Of a stretch of 64,000 bases of DNA, positions 1 to 11,600 are shown in pieces. Each line of letters begins with the position of its first letter. Positions within the stretch are counted from its first letter, which is position 1. Below the pieces are notes generated by a model. The model was not told the DNA's origin and did no database searches. It saw only the letters and a program-made list of their open reading frames with translations. The position numbers and the translations under genes were made by a program. The DNA comes from Cynocephalus volans (Eukaryota; Chordata; Mammalia; Dermoptera; Cynocephalidae), in assembly GCF_027409185.1 (NCBI RefSeq), contig NC_084465.1, positions 25,895,864 to 25,959,863 of the forward strand. The letters are read 5' to 3'.

Positions 1-1760
1 CCACCTATCCTTCATTCCTCACTCGTCTCACCCACACCATGCTCTTTCCCCTCCGTGGGCTTTGTAACATGCTTCTGGGGACAAGGTCCCTGGATTGTCC
101 ATGCACACCCCCACCTGCTTGGTCCCTACCATGCCTCCCTTGGCAAGTGCATTCCTGATCCTCTTGACATGTCTCTCCTCTCTTAGCTGCTAGGCTCCCT
201 CGTCTGCTCTTTGTCCTCCCTCCTGCCCATCGCACCACCTCTCGTCTGTCATGCTCTCCCACGAGTTGCACACTCCTCACCTGCTCTCCAGCTCCTGGGC
301 CTAGGATGATCGTTTCTCCTGCTTTTCTCCTCTACTGCGTAGCAAATTGCTGTCATACCTTAGCCCTCTGACATTCTTTATGCCACCTTCTGGGAGTCTT
401 CCCCTGGAATCAGTAGTCTTCTTGGGAGTGTACTCCCTTCTTGCCTGCCCCAGCACCCACTGCTCCAGCAAATTCAGTCATCTCTGGGTGAGACATCCAC
501 TTCCAAGTGCACTCACTCTACCCTGCAGCCACACTCGCGTCCCCCTGGCCCCAGGTTATGGGTTCCTTCTGGCTCCACAATACCATGGCTCCTGTCACCT
601 TTCCCCTTTCCTCCTATTCCTTCCTGTCACACTCTGAACATGCATTCAGGGAGCACGTGCCTGTGCTCACCCTGCCTTGTTCCTGTCACCACGGCACTTT
701 GTTCTTCCGTCCCCGCCCCTCCCACCTGCGCCCACCGCAAATGTGCTCATTCTCCACCTGACTTCCCTTCTCTCCAGAGAGCTGCCCCCTCCTGGGCACT
801 ACCGTGCCTCCCACCCTCTGTCCTTCTCCCTACTTAGCCCTCATCTCCTTCCAGCATGCTCTGCTTCCATGTGGTCTCCATCACCCTCTGCCTTGTCCCT
901 CCCTGCGACCACCGGGGAACCGCCCTCCGCTCACACCCACACAGCCTGTCTTCTTCTGGGTCGCCGCACCCTCCTCTCTCGGCCTCACTCCGCAACCTAG
1001 TCCTCACATCCAGGACCCTGGCATTGGCGCTGCACTCCAAACCCTTGACAGAAGTCATACTCCGCCGTCATCATCACAGCTGCCTTCTCAGCTACATCCA
1101 TTTGCTCGCTGTCACTCATCCTGGTCCTACAGGACCTGTTCTCCCACCTCTGGCAGTCGTGACTCTCTGATGCCTCCATCGACCCCGACTCACGTGCACC
1201 ATCTACTCATGCCCCCCTTCTCTGCCCCGCTCTGCACTCTCCCCTTCCACCCGCGATTCTCACCCGAGGATGCAGGACCCCAAGTGGGCCTATCAAAATC
1301 ACCCTTTGGGGGTTGTTTGTTGTGGTGGTTGTTTGCTTTTGTCTTTTGGCTTTGTTAACGGAATTTTTTTGAGCAGAACACTGCTCACCCCTCTGATGTT
1401 TTGATAGGCCTACCTGGGGGTCCCTGCCCACAGCCCCCCCTCGGGTGAAATCCACCCCCCCCATCCTGGTTGAGAATCACTTGTGGACGGCTGCCTTTCC
1501 TCCCTGGGCTTTGCTCTCCCATTTCACGCCTCTAGCTTTCTAGAGGTTGCCATTTACGCTCCTCACTCAGAGATCTCAGCATTCCCTCCCCATCCCACCT
1601 TCCACGTATGCCCCCATGTATGCCCAGCCCTCTCCTCTTGTGACCTCCTCATTCCCTTCCCTATTTTCTCTTTCACACAGCACACATCCCCCACCTCCGT
1701 CTGCATGATAGATTTGTTTCTTTCATGCCTGAACCCCTGCCCCATCTTCCTTTGTCCCAC
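1..1760. repeat. Long duplication, copy 1 (truncated by window edge)
   Basis: This pyrimidine-rich segment recurs almost unchanged at about 4408–6135, with an offset of 4404–4410 bases. The match begins at the first base of the window, so the left end is not seen. The copies differ by scattered substitutions and small indels and lose similarity after about 1690–1760. Open frames here are rich in Ser, Pro, Leu and His, as expected of C/T-rich DNA. They show no conserved domain, so I treat them as non-coding. It lies inside a COPG2 intron. Confidence 0.85.
1254..1480. mobile_element. Palindromic hAT-like MITE inside duplication copy 1
   Basis: The ends are imperfect inverted repeats: GATTCTCA near 1255 and TGAGAATCAC near 1470–1479. 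Inner arms GCCTATCAAAA (1288–1298) and TTTTGATAGGC (1399–1409) also pair. Ends of this kind are common in non-autonomous mammalian hAT/Charlie elements; the family name is not assigned. The same element is in duplication copy 2, so it inserted before the duplication. Confidence 0.55.
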
Positions 1761-4407
1761 CTGATATGACTGTCAGCCATTCTGTATCTTTTTTCCCAAT
1801 CTGCTCTTTCTGGTTTCTTACTATTGTCAATTTTTCTTCAATATGCTGCCTCTTCGTGGCTCCCACCTAAGGCACTCCTAACAATCCCTCCCCTTTTATT
1901 GCTCATGTCTCCATATTTCTCAGGACCTTTCCCTTTACCTTGACCTTCCACCCTACCTGAAAATACTCTTTCTCTTTGTGTGGATTCATTAGTCTTCCCA
2001 GCCTGTATTCATGACCCTCAACACTTAACATATAACCATACACCAGCTAAGATAAATACAGATTGTTTTCTCAATGCCTCAGTGCGTAGAGCTTGGCTCA
2101 TCTCCCCTAACCTTTCTCCCCCCACACCCCCTCCCCAACACCTCCCCCCACCCCCCCAACACCCCACCCCACCCCAACCCACCCTTACCCATATCCCTAG
2201 CCTCCCAACCCCACCCTCCCACCCAAACCCATCCCAAACCCCATCCCCCCCCCACCCCTTCCCAACCCCCCACCCTACCCCGCCGGATCCGTAGTAAAGA
2301 GCCTGGCCCAAAATATGTACCCTGGCAATAATGTTAAAGGCTTTATGAGCAGCCCGTCCTTGCTGACCATTGCAGTCCACCCCTTTTCCACTTTTTTTCC
2401 TTCTTGCCACTGCTTGCAGGCTGGGCTGTGCTTTCTCCGTTCCTTCATTCCTTCTCTGGGACATCCCCCTTCTCCTCACTCACCCTGATGCTGTTCAGCC
2501 TGTCTCCCTTCCACTTCACTCTCTACTCTCCATCCCACCACTGGGTGCCAGCTGCCACCTTGTCTGTGTTTCCTAGGTGACCCTCCTGTTCAGCTGCATC
2601 ATCATCCCCAGTTCATGTTCTTTTGTGGAACCTGTCTGCCTGTGACACATTTCTCTGCCTCCTTGGCTAAGGGAAGTCACCCTGCCTCTTTTCTATTTTC
2701 CATGTGTCTCCGAATGGCATAGTGCCTGTCACTTTCTAGGATTCAGTCATGCTTTCTTCATAGGCATGTGCTCACTTCTATGACTGCTCTTGGGGCTCAA
2801 TCTCTTTCCATCATCTCCCTATTCTACCTTCTCTTCTCCAGAGTTTCATTTGATTCCAGCTACTGTCTTCTCTTAGCCTGCCTTTTCCTTTGCCTCTTCT
2901 TCTCCAACCTTTCTTCCTCTTCCCTCTTCCTATTCCATCAAGTGGGTTCCCACAAAACTCTACAGCCAGTGTGACCACTGCCTTTAATTCATCCTTTCCT
3001 AACCTCCGTTACTGCCATTTCCCCCACAGGGCTCTATCAAGCAAATGGACCCTTGCTTATCATGCTTGCCTTCCCACTACCAGTTGAGGCCATCCAGGTG
3101 CCTTGTTTGTTCTTGCCCTCTTGGCTCCACTATCTTCAAAGACCTGTGTTCATATTTAAACACCCTCTTCTTACTTAGGTACCACTCCAGGTCATGTTAT
3201 GCCTTTCTTCCTCTCTTGTTCTTTGGATCTTGCTTTCCAATAAAGAAGGACCCACCACACGCTCCAAGCCCCCTTCCCCTAGCAACTTTACTCTCTCCCA
3301 CTGTGTGAATTTTCTACTAACCTGACCTTCTCCCACTAAAATTACCTGTGTTTAGGGTCTCCCCTGCCCCTGGCTTCATTATATCCTTCTCCAGATTCAA
3401 TGCACTGCAGGCAACATCTCCATCTCTTCAGATACCCTTGATTAGCGTAAGCATAGATTCAGTGATAGTTTAGAAATTTCTCCTGCTCTTTGGTTCCCAA
3501 CAGCTCCTCTCCCATTTGCAGGCATCTTGCAACCCGCATCCTGGACTCAATCCACATCCTCAAGTCCCTGATGTTACCTGCCTGTGGTTTCGGTGCAGGT
3601 GCTGTGTTAATGCACATCACTGCCCAGTTTCCACTCGTTAACTCGATTAACTTCACTCCTTCCCACACTTTCTCCTAAGGACCAAGTTCTACAAAATCCC
3701 AGGCTCTTGCTTCTCTTCTCTGCTCTACTCCTAAGGTCTGGCCTTGATACCACACATGCCAACTTTATCCTTGAGATCTGCCAACACCACCAGTCTGAGA
3801 ACTCTGTGTTTGCCTTATACTTTTCCACATTGACACCTTTAGTGACACTGAACCTCCATAAGTTCGTGAGGTTCTCTCCCCTCTTACATGCCTCCTGTCC
3901 CTATCTTATTCCCTTCAAGACCCATGATTCAACTTGGTCCAACATACTGTCTGCTCATGGATATTCAACTCCAACACCCCTCTCTTTTTCTGCTGGATGG
4001 CAAATCAAACCTTGCAGGGCCCATCCATAGCACTGTCTCCTGCAGTTGCCTTCCAGAACCCTCTGCCTCACCTGCAACACCCAGTTGTACTTCCCCTGCC
4101 ACCTCCAAATCAGTCACTGAACTCAGGAGTCCTTTTCCTCATGTCGGCTTCCTTCCTGACATGCCCTCCCTGCTGCCACCAGGGCGAGCATCTTTGCCCC
4201 CAACTTGCTCTACTGAGTCCATCTGCTGTCCTCATTCACCCCTAGGCATTCTACCTTCACGGTTCTGCCATCTGGGAGACGGTTTCTTGTCTCAGAGTCG
4301 TTCCCCCTGACCTTTCATCGTCTCTCCACGCACTTCATTGACACAGTGATCCCCAACGTTTCTACGGTGCCACTACCTCTGAAACCTCATTCTGCTTTGG
4401 CCCCCAC
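1761..4407. repeat. Pyrimidine-rich spacer between the duplicated copies; degenerate array
   Basis: No gene is seen. The + strand is strongly C/T-rich. At 3700–3820 it has phrases such as TTGCTTCTCT, GTCTGGCCTTGATACC and TTGAGATCTG that also occur in the array at 8.7–16.9 kb. It therefore probably belongs to the same ancient tandem family. It includes a C-rich simple tract at 2115–2285. Confidence 0.5.
2110..2285. repeat. C-rich low-complexity tract (CCCCACCC-type)
   Basis: About 170 bp of nearly continuous C runs of 3–7 separated by A or T. The − strand therefore has many closely spaced G-tracts that could form G-quadruplexes, and the + strand could form i-motifs. The glycine-rich frame on the − strand here is a low-complexity artefact. 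Confidence 0.85.
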
Positions 4408-6135
4408 CCACCTATCCTTCATTCCTCACTCGTCTCACCCACACCATGCTCTTCCCCCACCGTGGGCTTTGTAACATGCTTCTGGGGACAAGGTCCCTGG
4501 ATTCTCCATGCACACCCCCACCTGCTTGGTCCCTACCATGCCTCCCTTGGCAAGTGCATTCCTGATCCTCTTGACATGTCTCTCCTCTCTTAGCTGCTAG
4601 GCTCCCTCGTCTGCTCTTTGTCCTCCCTCCTGCCCATCGCACCACCTCTCGTCTGTCATGCTCTCCCACGAGTTGCACACTCCTCACCTGCTCTCCAGCT
4701 CCTGGGCCTAGGATGATCATTTCTCCTGCTTTTCTCCTCTACTGCGTAGCAAATTGCTGTCATACCTTAGCCCTCTGACATTCTTTATGCTACCTTCTGG
4801 GAGTCTTCCCCTGGAATCAGTAGTCTTCTTGGGAGTGTACTCCCTTCTTGCCTGCCCCAGCACCCACTGCTCCAGCAAATTCAGTCATCTCTGGGTGAGA
4901 CATCCACTTCCAAGTGCACTCACTCTACCCTGCAGCCACACTCGCGTCCCCCTGGTCCCACGTTATGGGTTCCTTCTGGCTCCACAATACCATGGTTTCT
5001 CTCACCTTTCCCATTATCTCCTATTCCTTCCTTTCACGCTCTGAACATGCATTCGGGGAGCACGTGCCTGTGCTCAACCTGCCTTGTTCCTGTCACCACG
5101 AAACTTTTCTCTTCCGCCCCTGCCCCTCTCACCTGCGCCCACCGCAAATGTGCTCATTCTCCACCTGACTTCCCTTCTCTCCAGAGAGCTGCCCCTTCCT
5201 GGGCACTACCGTGCCTCCCACCCTCTGTCCTTCTTCTCCCTGCTTAGCCCTCATCTCCTTCCAGCATGCTCTGCTTCCATGTGGTCTCCATCACCCTCTG
5301 CCGTGTCCCTCCTCGCGACCACCCGGGCACCGCCCTCCGCTCACACCCACACAGCCTGTCTTCTTCTGGGTCGCCGCACCCTCCTCTCTCGGCCTCACTC
5401 TGCAACCTCGTCCTCAAATCCAGGACCCTGGCATTGGCGCTGCACTTCACACCCCTGACAGAAGTCATACTCCGCCGTCATCATCCCAGCTGCCTTCTCA
5501 GCTACATCCATTTCCTCGCTGTCACTCATCCTGGTCTGACAGGACCTGTTCTCCCACCTCTGGCAGTCGTGACTCTCTGATGCCTCCATCGACCCCGACT
5601 CACGTGCACCATCTACTCATGCCCCCCTTCTCTGCCCCGCTCTGCACTCTCCCACCCGCGATTCTCACCCGAGGATGCAGGACCCCAAGTGGGCCTATCA
5701 AAATCACCCTTTGGGGTTGTTTGTTGTGGTTGTTGTTTGCTTTTGTCTTTTGGCTTTGTTAACAGAATTTTTTTGAGCAGAACACTGCTCACCCCTCTGA
5801 TGTTTTGATAGGCCTACCTGGGGGTCCCTGCCCACAGCCCCCCCTCGGGTGAAATCCACCCCCCCCATCCTGGTTGAGAATCACTTGTGGACGGCTGCCT
5901 TTCCTCCCTGGGCTTTGCTCTCCCATTTCACGCCTCTAGCTTTCTAGAGGTTGCCATTTACACTCCTCACTCAGAGATCTCAGCATTCCCTCCCCATCCC
6001 ACCTTCCACGTATGCCCCCATGTATGCCCAGCCCTCTCCTCTTGGAACCTCCTCATTCCCTTCCCTATTTTCTCTTTCACACAGCACACGTCCCCAATCC
6101 CAGTGTGCACGACAGAGTTGATGTCTTCATCCCCT
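4408..6135. repeat. Long duplication, copy 2
   Basis: This is the partner of 1–1760. Position 4408 matches base 1, and the two run in parallel to about 6080–6135 before diverging. Small indels are visible, for example loss of about 5 bases just left of the internal MITE. Overall similarity is high by eye, so this event is far younger than the surrounding degenerate array. No coding potential is recognised. Confidence 0.85.
5659..5884. mobile_element. Palindromic hAT-like MITE inside duplication copy 2
   Basis: This is the duplicate of the element at 1254–1480, with the same imperfect terminal inverted repeats and the same inner GCCTATCAAAA/TTTTGATAGGC arms. Confidence 0.55.
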
Positions 6136-8600
6136 CATTTCTATCCTCTCTTTTTCTGTTAAAATCATTATGGTGGATGGTCAGAACAAAGCCCCTTTAT
6201 AGTTTTCTTTGTTTTACTTAACATCCTATTTCATGTACTTTGATTCAGTGTGCAGTTTATATCCTTACTCAAAGTGGTCAGTATTTTCCCAACTCTGAAA
6301 GAAACCCAGAAATCCCCTCATGCAAGCACTTTTCCATCGTTACTTCTCATTCCCTACATGCTTGCCCCCTGTTCTTCCTTTCCCTTTTTTCTCTACTTCA
6401 CACTCGTTCTCAGATTACTTAAATGATTTCTCTTAAAGAGGTAGGTTGAAAGCATGACCTTTGCTTCAACTCAGGTAATTTAAAGGTACCTGCATTCTTA
6501 ACCCCCTTCTTATTAGCCTGGTATCTTCCATTCCCATACGGTACTTGCTGTTCTTCTGTATTATCACTTTCTGACTTTAAAGTCAGTACTGTGACATGTG
6601 TGGCAGGAGTCCACCCTCAAGACCCCTTTCATTTATTGCCCGCTGCTCTTAACCCCATTGTGCACTTTCTACCACACTGTAATATTTTCAGTGCCTCCAG
6701 TCACACTCTTAATCCCTGGATCTTCCTGTCTTTTTCCATTATTATTGAGGATGTTCTCATCTCATTTTTGCTTTTTCTCAGGGACTCTTTTAGTTCTACA
6801 TGTAGCCTAGTTTGGCATATCCATTCTCCACCTCTTTTTCTCTCCTTTGATATTTTTAAACCCCTGCCTCATCCCAGCCTCAATCTCATAATTTGCCACC
6901 ATCTTTCTGATGCAGTTAGCAGTCCTTTCTAGATATGGATATGCACTTTTCAGGTCCATTCCATGGTGCCTTTTCCACTATCTTGACTTGATTCTTACTT
7001 ATCCATTTATTAATTTCTCTCTCTCCTCCTCTGTTTCAAATTGTATTTAAATATACAACTCAATCTATCTTTTCCTAATATCATTCTGAGTCAGATAGTT
7101 GTCTTTTGACTTGCTTTTTTCCTACCTTACCCTTTTCTTTCTTTCTTTCCTTTTTTTTTGGTGGCTGGCTGGTATGGGGATGCCAACCCTTGACCTTATT
7201 AGTATTATAACCACCCTCTGTTCCTTTAATATGTTTAGTCCTTCTTTAATCTTATATCCCTTTTCTTGATTTATGCTCTTCTTCTACTGACCTCACTGTT
7301 TCTGGGTTTCCTTATTGTGAAGTCGATCTGCCCTGTAATTACTCAAGTTATTCTGAAATGCTGTCATATCCATACAGTGCTCTTTTTATTTAGTTTCCAT
7401 CATCTATATTCTTCCTTATTCCTTTTAATATGAGTATAATGCCAAATCTTATTTTTCAGCATGTCAAACTTTTGTGACCTTTCCCATTTAAAGGTAAATT
7501 TAAAATTGCTTTTGTACACATTTTCTTGTTTTTGTCTATTCATTTTTATTAACTGTCCATATACCATGTATCATTCCTATGCATTCACTAATATCTTCCT
7601 GTTAGGTACCTCTTTTTATTTTATAGTCTTTGCTCAGTCCATTTCTGTATTTCTTCTTTCCTACATACTGTGCTGAATTGCTTTGGTTCTCTATTTGTTC
7701 CTTGGTAGTATCCCTGCCACTTGCCTTGTTTTATGTTCACTTCACTACACCTGTCTCTAACCTTTCTATCGACTGCACTTTTTTAGGTAAACGTACTTTC
7801 CTGGACACTATCCCTTTTATGTCCAATTTTTACTTATCACTTTATTTCCTCCCTTTCTTTGTTCCTCTAAGAACTGCCTCACTGCACAGTTGTCTTTCTG
7901 ACTCAGCTTCTTTATAAGTACAAGTAATTTTCATTATCTTTTGTGTTTTAATAATAATTTTTGGTAGTAAATGCTTATAGTACATTATCTTAAATTTGAA
8001 AAAGCCCTTATCTATCTGCATTTAAAAATCCCAACGTATTTTCTAAGCTATCACTAAGACATTATGATAAAATCTTTTAAGTATTTCTTATGATATAAAC
8101 CATTTTAAAGGACAACTACCTAATTACTTAACAGATAACTCATTCATTAGCAGACATCTTTGTGGGTAGTACAAAATGATCTCATACTACAACAAAGACT
8201 GTAATTGCATTTTTCCTTTATGCTGCAAAGAACAATGAAATATTTTCAAGATAAATAACAAATGCATATACATTTTTTAATGAAATATATAAAGAAGACA
8301 TTTTTTGGAAGTGTTTACTTACCAACTGACGAGTTGCTTGAGTTGTCCCACTGATATTGTGGGGGATATGACAGGAATAAGGCACAACATGTTTAAAATC
8401 CTTGAGCATAGGAAGTGAGTCTATCAGAAGAACTTATTACCACAGCAACAATATACCATCCCAAGCAGACTTAAGTGCAAGCTAAAAGTTTTTGTTAGCA
8501 CAAGAATGCTAACTCACCGTACCAGGTTTTCCAAGTACATGGTGACGTGTATAGAAACTTTTCACGTTAACAAGTATTTAGATAGTGTGAATAAATACTT
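6136..8600. other. COPG2 intron, no gene seen
   Basis: This is C/T-rich, then increasingly T/A-rich, intronic sequence. Apart from a SINE fragment near 7155–7220, I recognise no gene, RNA or regulatory element. The part from about 7920 to 8560 lacks the pyrimidine skew of its surroundings and reads as ordinary AT-rich intron. Confidence 0.5.
7155..7220 (-). mobile_element. tRNA-Ile-like (CYN-type) SINE fragment
   Basis: Read on the − strand it has an anticodon-arm remnant followed by GGTCAAGGGTT, CCATACCAGCCAGCCACC and an A-run. These match the 3' half of the tRNA-Ile-like SINEs elsewhere in the window. The 5' half is missing. Confidence 0.55.
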
Positions 8601-11600
8601 TGTGATTGTCTTCATTCTGGTCTCAATAATATTTGCCATTTTGCAACTTGCATATTCTAAATCCAGCCTAATTCATACATTTTCTCTCCAAGCAAACATC
8701 TTCTCCTCTCCATTGTCCTTTCCTCTTTTTTTTATAGATAAGTCTTCTCCTTTGTTTCTCTCACTTTCAGCCAGTCCTCACATGATTACTTAACTTCTCA
8801 GTCAATTTAACATCTCACTTATTGCTAGATCTTTCATAACTCCCTTTGAATATTTGCCCTGCCATGTCTTAAACATTCTATATATCATTCACCCACCAAC
8901 TCTATAATAAATCAGTGAATACTGGATTATTCTCTTGAGATTACTTCACTATGATCCTCAACCAGTCCTTGGCCAATAGCATTCGTTTTCTAAAATAATA
9001 TCCAATCCACACCTTATAAAAGATCAATCCTGATGTTTTTAAGGTTTCCACCAATGGCTTCTTATCAGGGTTTATCTTAATTCATCTCCTTCTAACCTCT
9101 CCTAGCAAGCAGTCACTTCAGTCATAAATTTCCCCCTAAGACTTGAAATGGCAGCCTATCCAACACTTATTTTTTGTCAGACCCCTGATCCTCTCCCATT
9201 CTATACACAGTTCTTCTGAGATATGACAATTCTTTTCTTTAATTCACATCTGATCTGTCTTGTCATTCCACCTACTCAGAACTGCTCATAATTCATACAA
9301 CATCCCCTTTACTTACTTGTTATCCTCTATTTTCTCTTTTTTCTATCATGACCTTTGGCATAAGTATGGAGCAATAGCTATTTCTCCCATCAGTATCTAT
9401 GACTATTCAAATAACGTCTTTCCATCTCCAGACAACTTGAACATTGCACTTGTACTTTTCTCCTTTTTCTTTTTCTTTGTCCTGCAAACCCTTACATTTC
9501 CCCTAACATTCCTTCTTTCAACTGTATCATTCCAATGGATTATAATCATCTCTTTTGGATATGTACATTCTTGATACTCAGCACTCACTCTTCAACCTTC
9601 ATCCATCTTCCTTATTTCCTACGCTCTGTACTGAATCTGTTTCCACCCTTCATTCAGTCTGACCTTTTCCAAGATTCCTGCTCTGGCCTATTTTAAGTCC
9701 ATCACATTAACCTCTATCTATTGACCACACAGATTGCTTCAAATCTTTTTCCAACAAAGTTTCTGGGTAGCAACACATCAGACTCTAATTCTTGTTTCAC
9801 CATGTTCTTGCCTCCCTTCGTTGATATCTGGCTTAACTCTTCCAGTTCCGATGTCTCTCAGTGTTCCTCATCCTGACCCTCCTTCCTTGTTTGCATTTCA
9901 CAAAACTGCATGCTCTGCACCCCAACCTAAATCCTACATCCCCCCTCTTTATATATATTTCAGCATCAACTTCTCTCTACTTTTTATACGTCTCAATTGT
10001 TTCTCTCACTTACAGTCAGTTCTAAAATTATACTTCCATTTTTGAGCAAACTTTAACATCATACTTCATCAAGTTTTTCCTAATTTCCTTTGTCTGCACT
10101 GTCATGTATATTAACTTCTGTATTATCAGTTTCCATCTCTACTCAGTGATGGATACATTATTCTTTTCTTGAGGTGTACCCTCTTAATGATTAACCCACC
10201 AACACCTCACCAAATACAGATGCCCCTCCCACTAAATAAACAACCTGCATCCCCTCCCCCCCATGCTCTCTAGTTGGTCAAACCATTGTCTTAAGGTTGC
10301 TGTCAATGACTTTTTATCAAGATTCATCTTTCCCTCTAAACTTCATTATCAACCAAACCATTTAATTAAAATTTTCATTCCCCCAAAATTCATAAATCCA
10401 CTACCCATACACTTCTTCTTTACTTCATTTCTTAACTTTATCTTGTATTTGCTTCAGATCTTCTTTTAAAGAAATAAAATATTGCATATATAATCGAGAC
10501 TTCCTTTGTATCACTCTCCAGAATCATCTACTTCTCTCCCTTCCAAGAGAAAAATCACTACATGAATTTGATACTTATTCTTATACCTATTTTTATAATT
10601 TTAATATCGATATATCCATAAATAATATGTAATGCTATCTTTGAGGGTATTAAATGTGCGTGTATATATATATATTCTTTAAAAAAAATTTTCCCATCAA
10701 GACTCCAAGAACTACTCTGCTTTCTGACACCTATGCCTGTTTAGACCTTTGTTTCTCTCCCAATTTCTACACCACTCATTGCAGTGTTTAACACCAAACA
10801 GTTAACCAGTTAGACCCCGTCTGAGATCTGACAGATTTCTCCATTCTCTGTCTCTTTAATCCATAGCTTATTTACCTTTTTACTAATCTGGCCACTCTAA
10901 TGCATACAGTGCTCCTATTACTTAGATGAAAACCCCTTCTTTTCTTTCTTATTCCAGAATGCTCTACCATATCTTACCTATCAGTTTTGGCTATTATCAT
11001 TAATATCATGGCAACAGATACAGTATTCCTCTGAGGTTTACTTCCCTCCTGATTCCCAACCACTACTCAAGAAATACAGCTAATCTTCTCTACAGACAAA
11101 CCACTCACCCACATTCCCTAACTGGTCAATCCTGATGTATTTTAAGATTGCTAGCAATGCCTTTTTAGGAGAATTCATCTTAATAAAACTCCCTTAAACT
11201 TTCTTGTTAACCAAGTTTTTAATTAAAGTTTTCTACCTGTGGCATCGAGAGCTAGTCTGTTCTCCAATTTCCATTCTTATCCAGGTCCTTGAAACTCTGT
11301 TAGATACACCATTCATTACCATTGGGCCTTCCCATTCAATTTGACCAATTGGACCCATTTTGAGGTCTGATCAGTTTCTCCATGTTGCATCTCATTTTTA
11401 TATACCTGATCTGCCTCACTGCTGCTCCATCTACTTTTAAGTCTTCTCTGTTTCATACAGTGGACCTTTATTCAGCTAACAAACTCTCTCTTCCTTCTTA
11501 TTCCATCATAACCTTGGTCCAAGTATGGTGCCTTAACCCCCAGTCAATATCTGCCATTCTTCAGATCATCCCTTCACATCAGCAGGAACCCTTCACTTTG

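Noticed and set aside
5..1464. Several overlapping open frames on both strands in the first 6 kb
   Set aside because: Composition is that of C/T-rich repeats. The frames are not preserved in phase across array units, have no domain, and lie inside a COPG2 intron.
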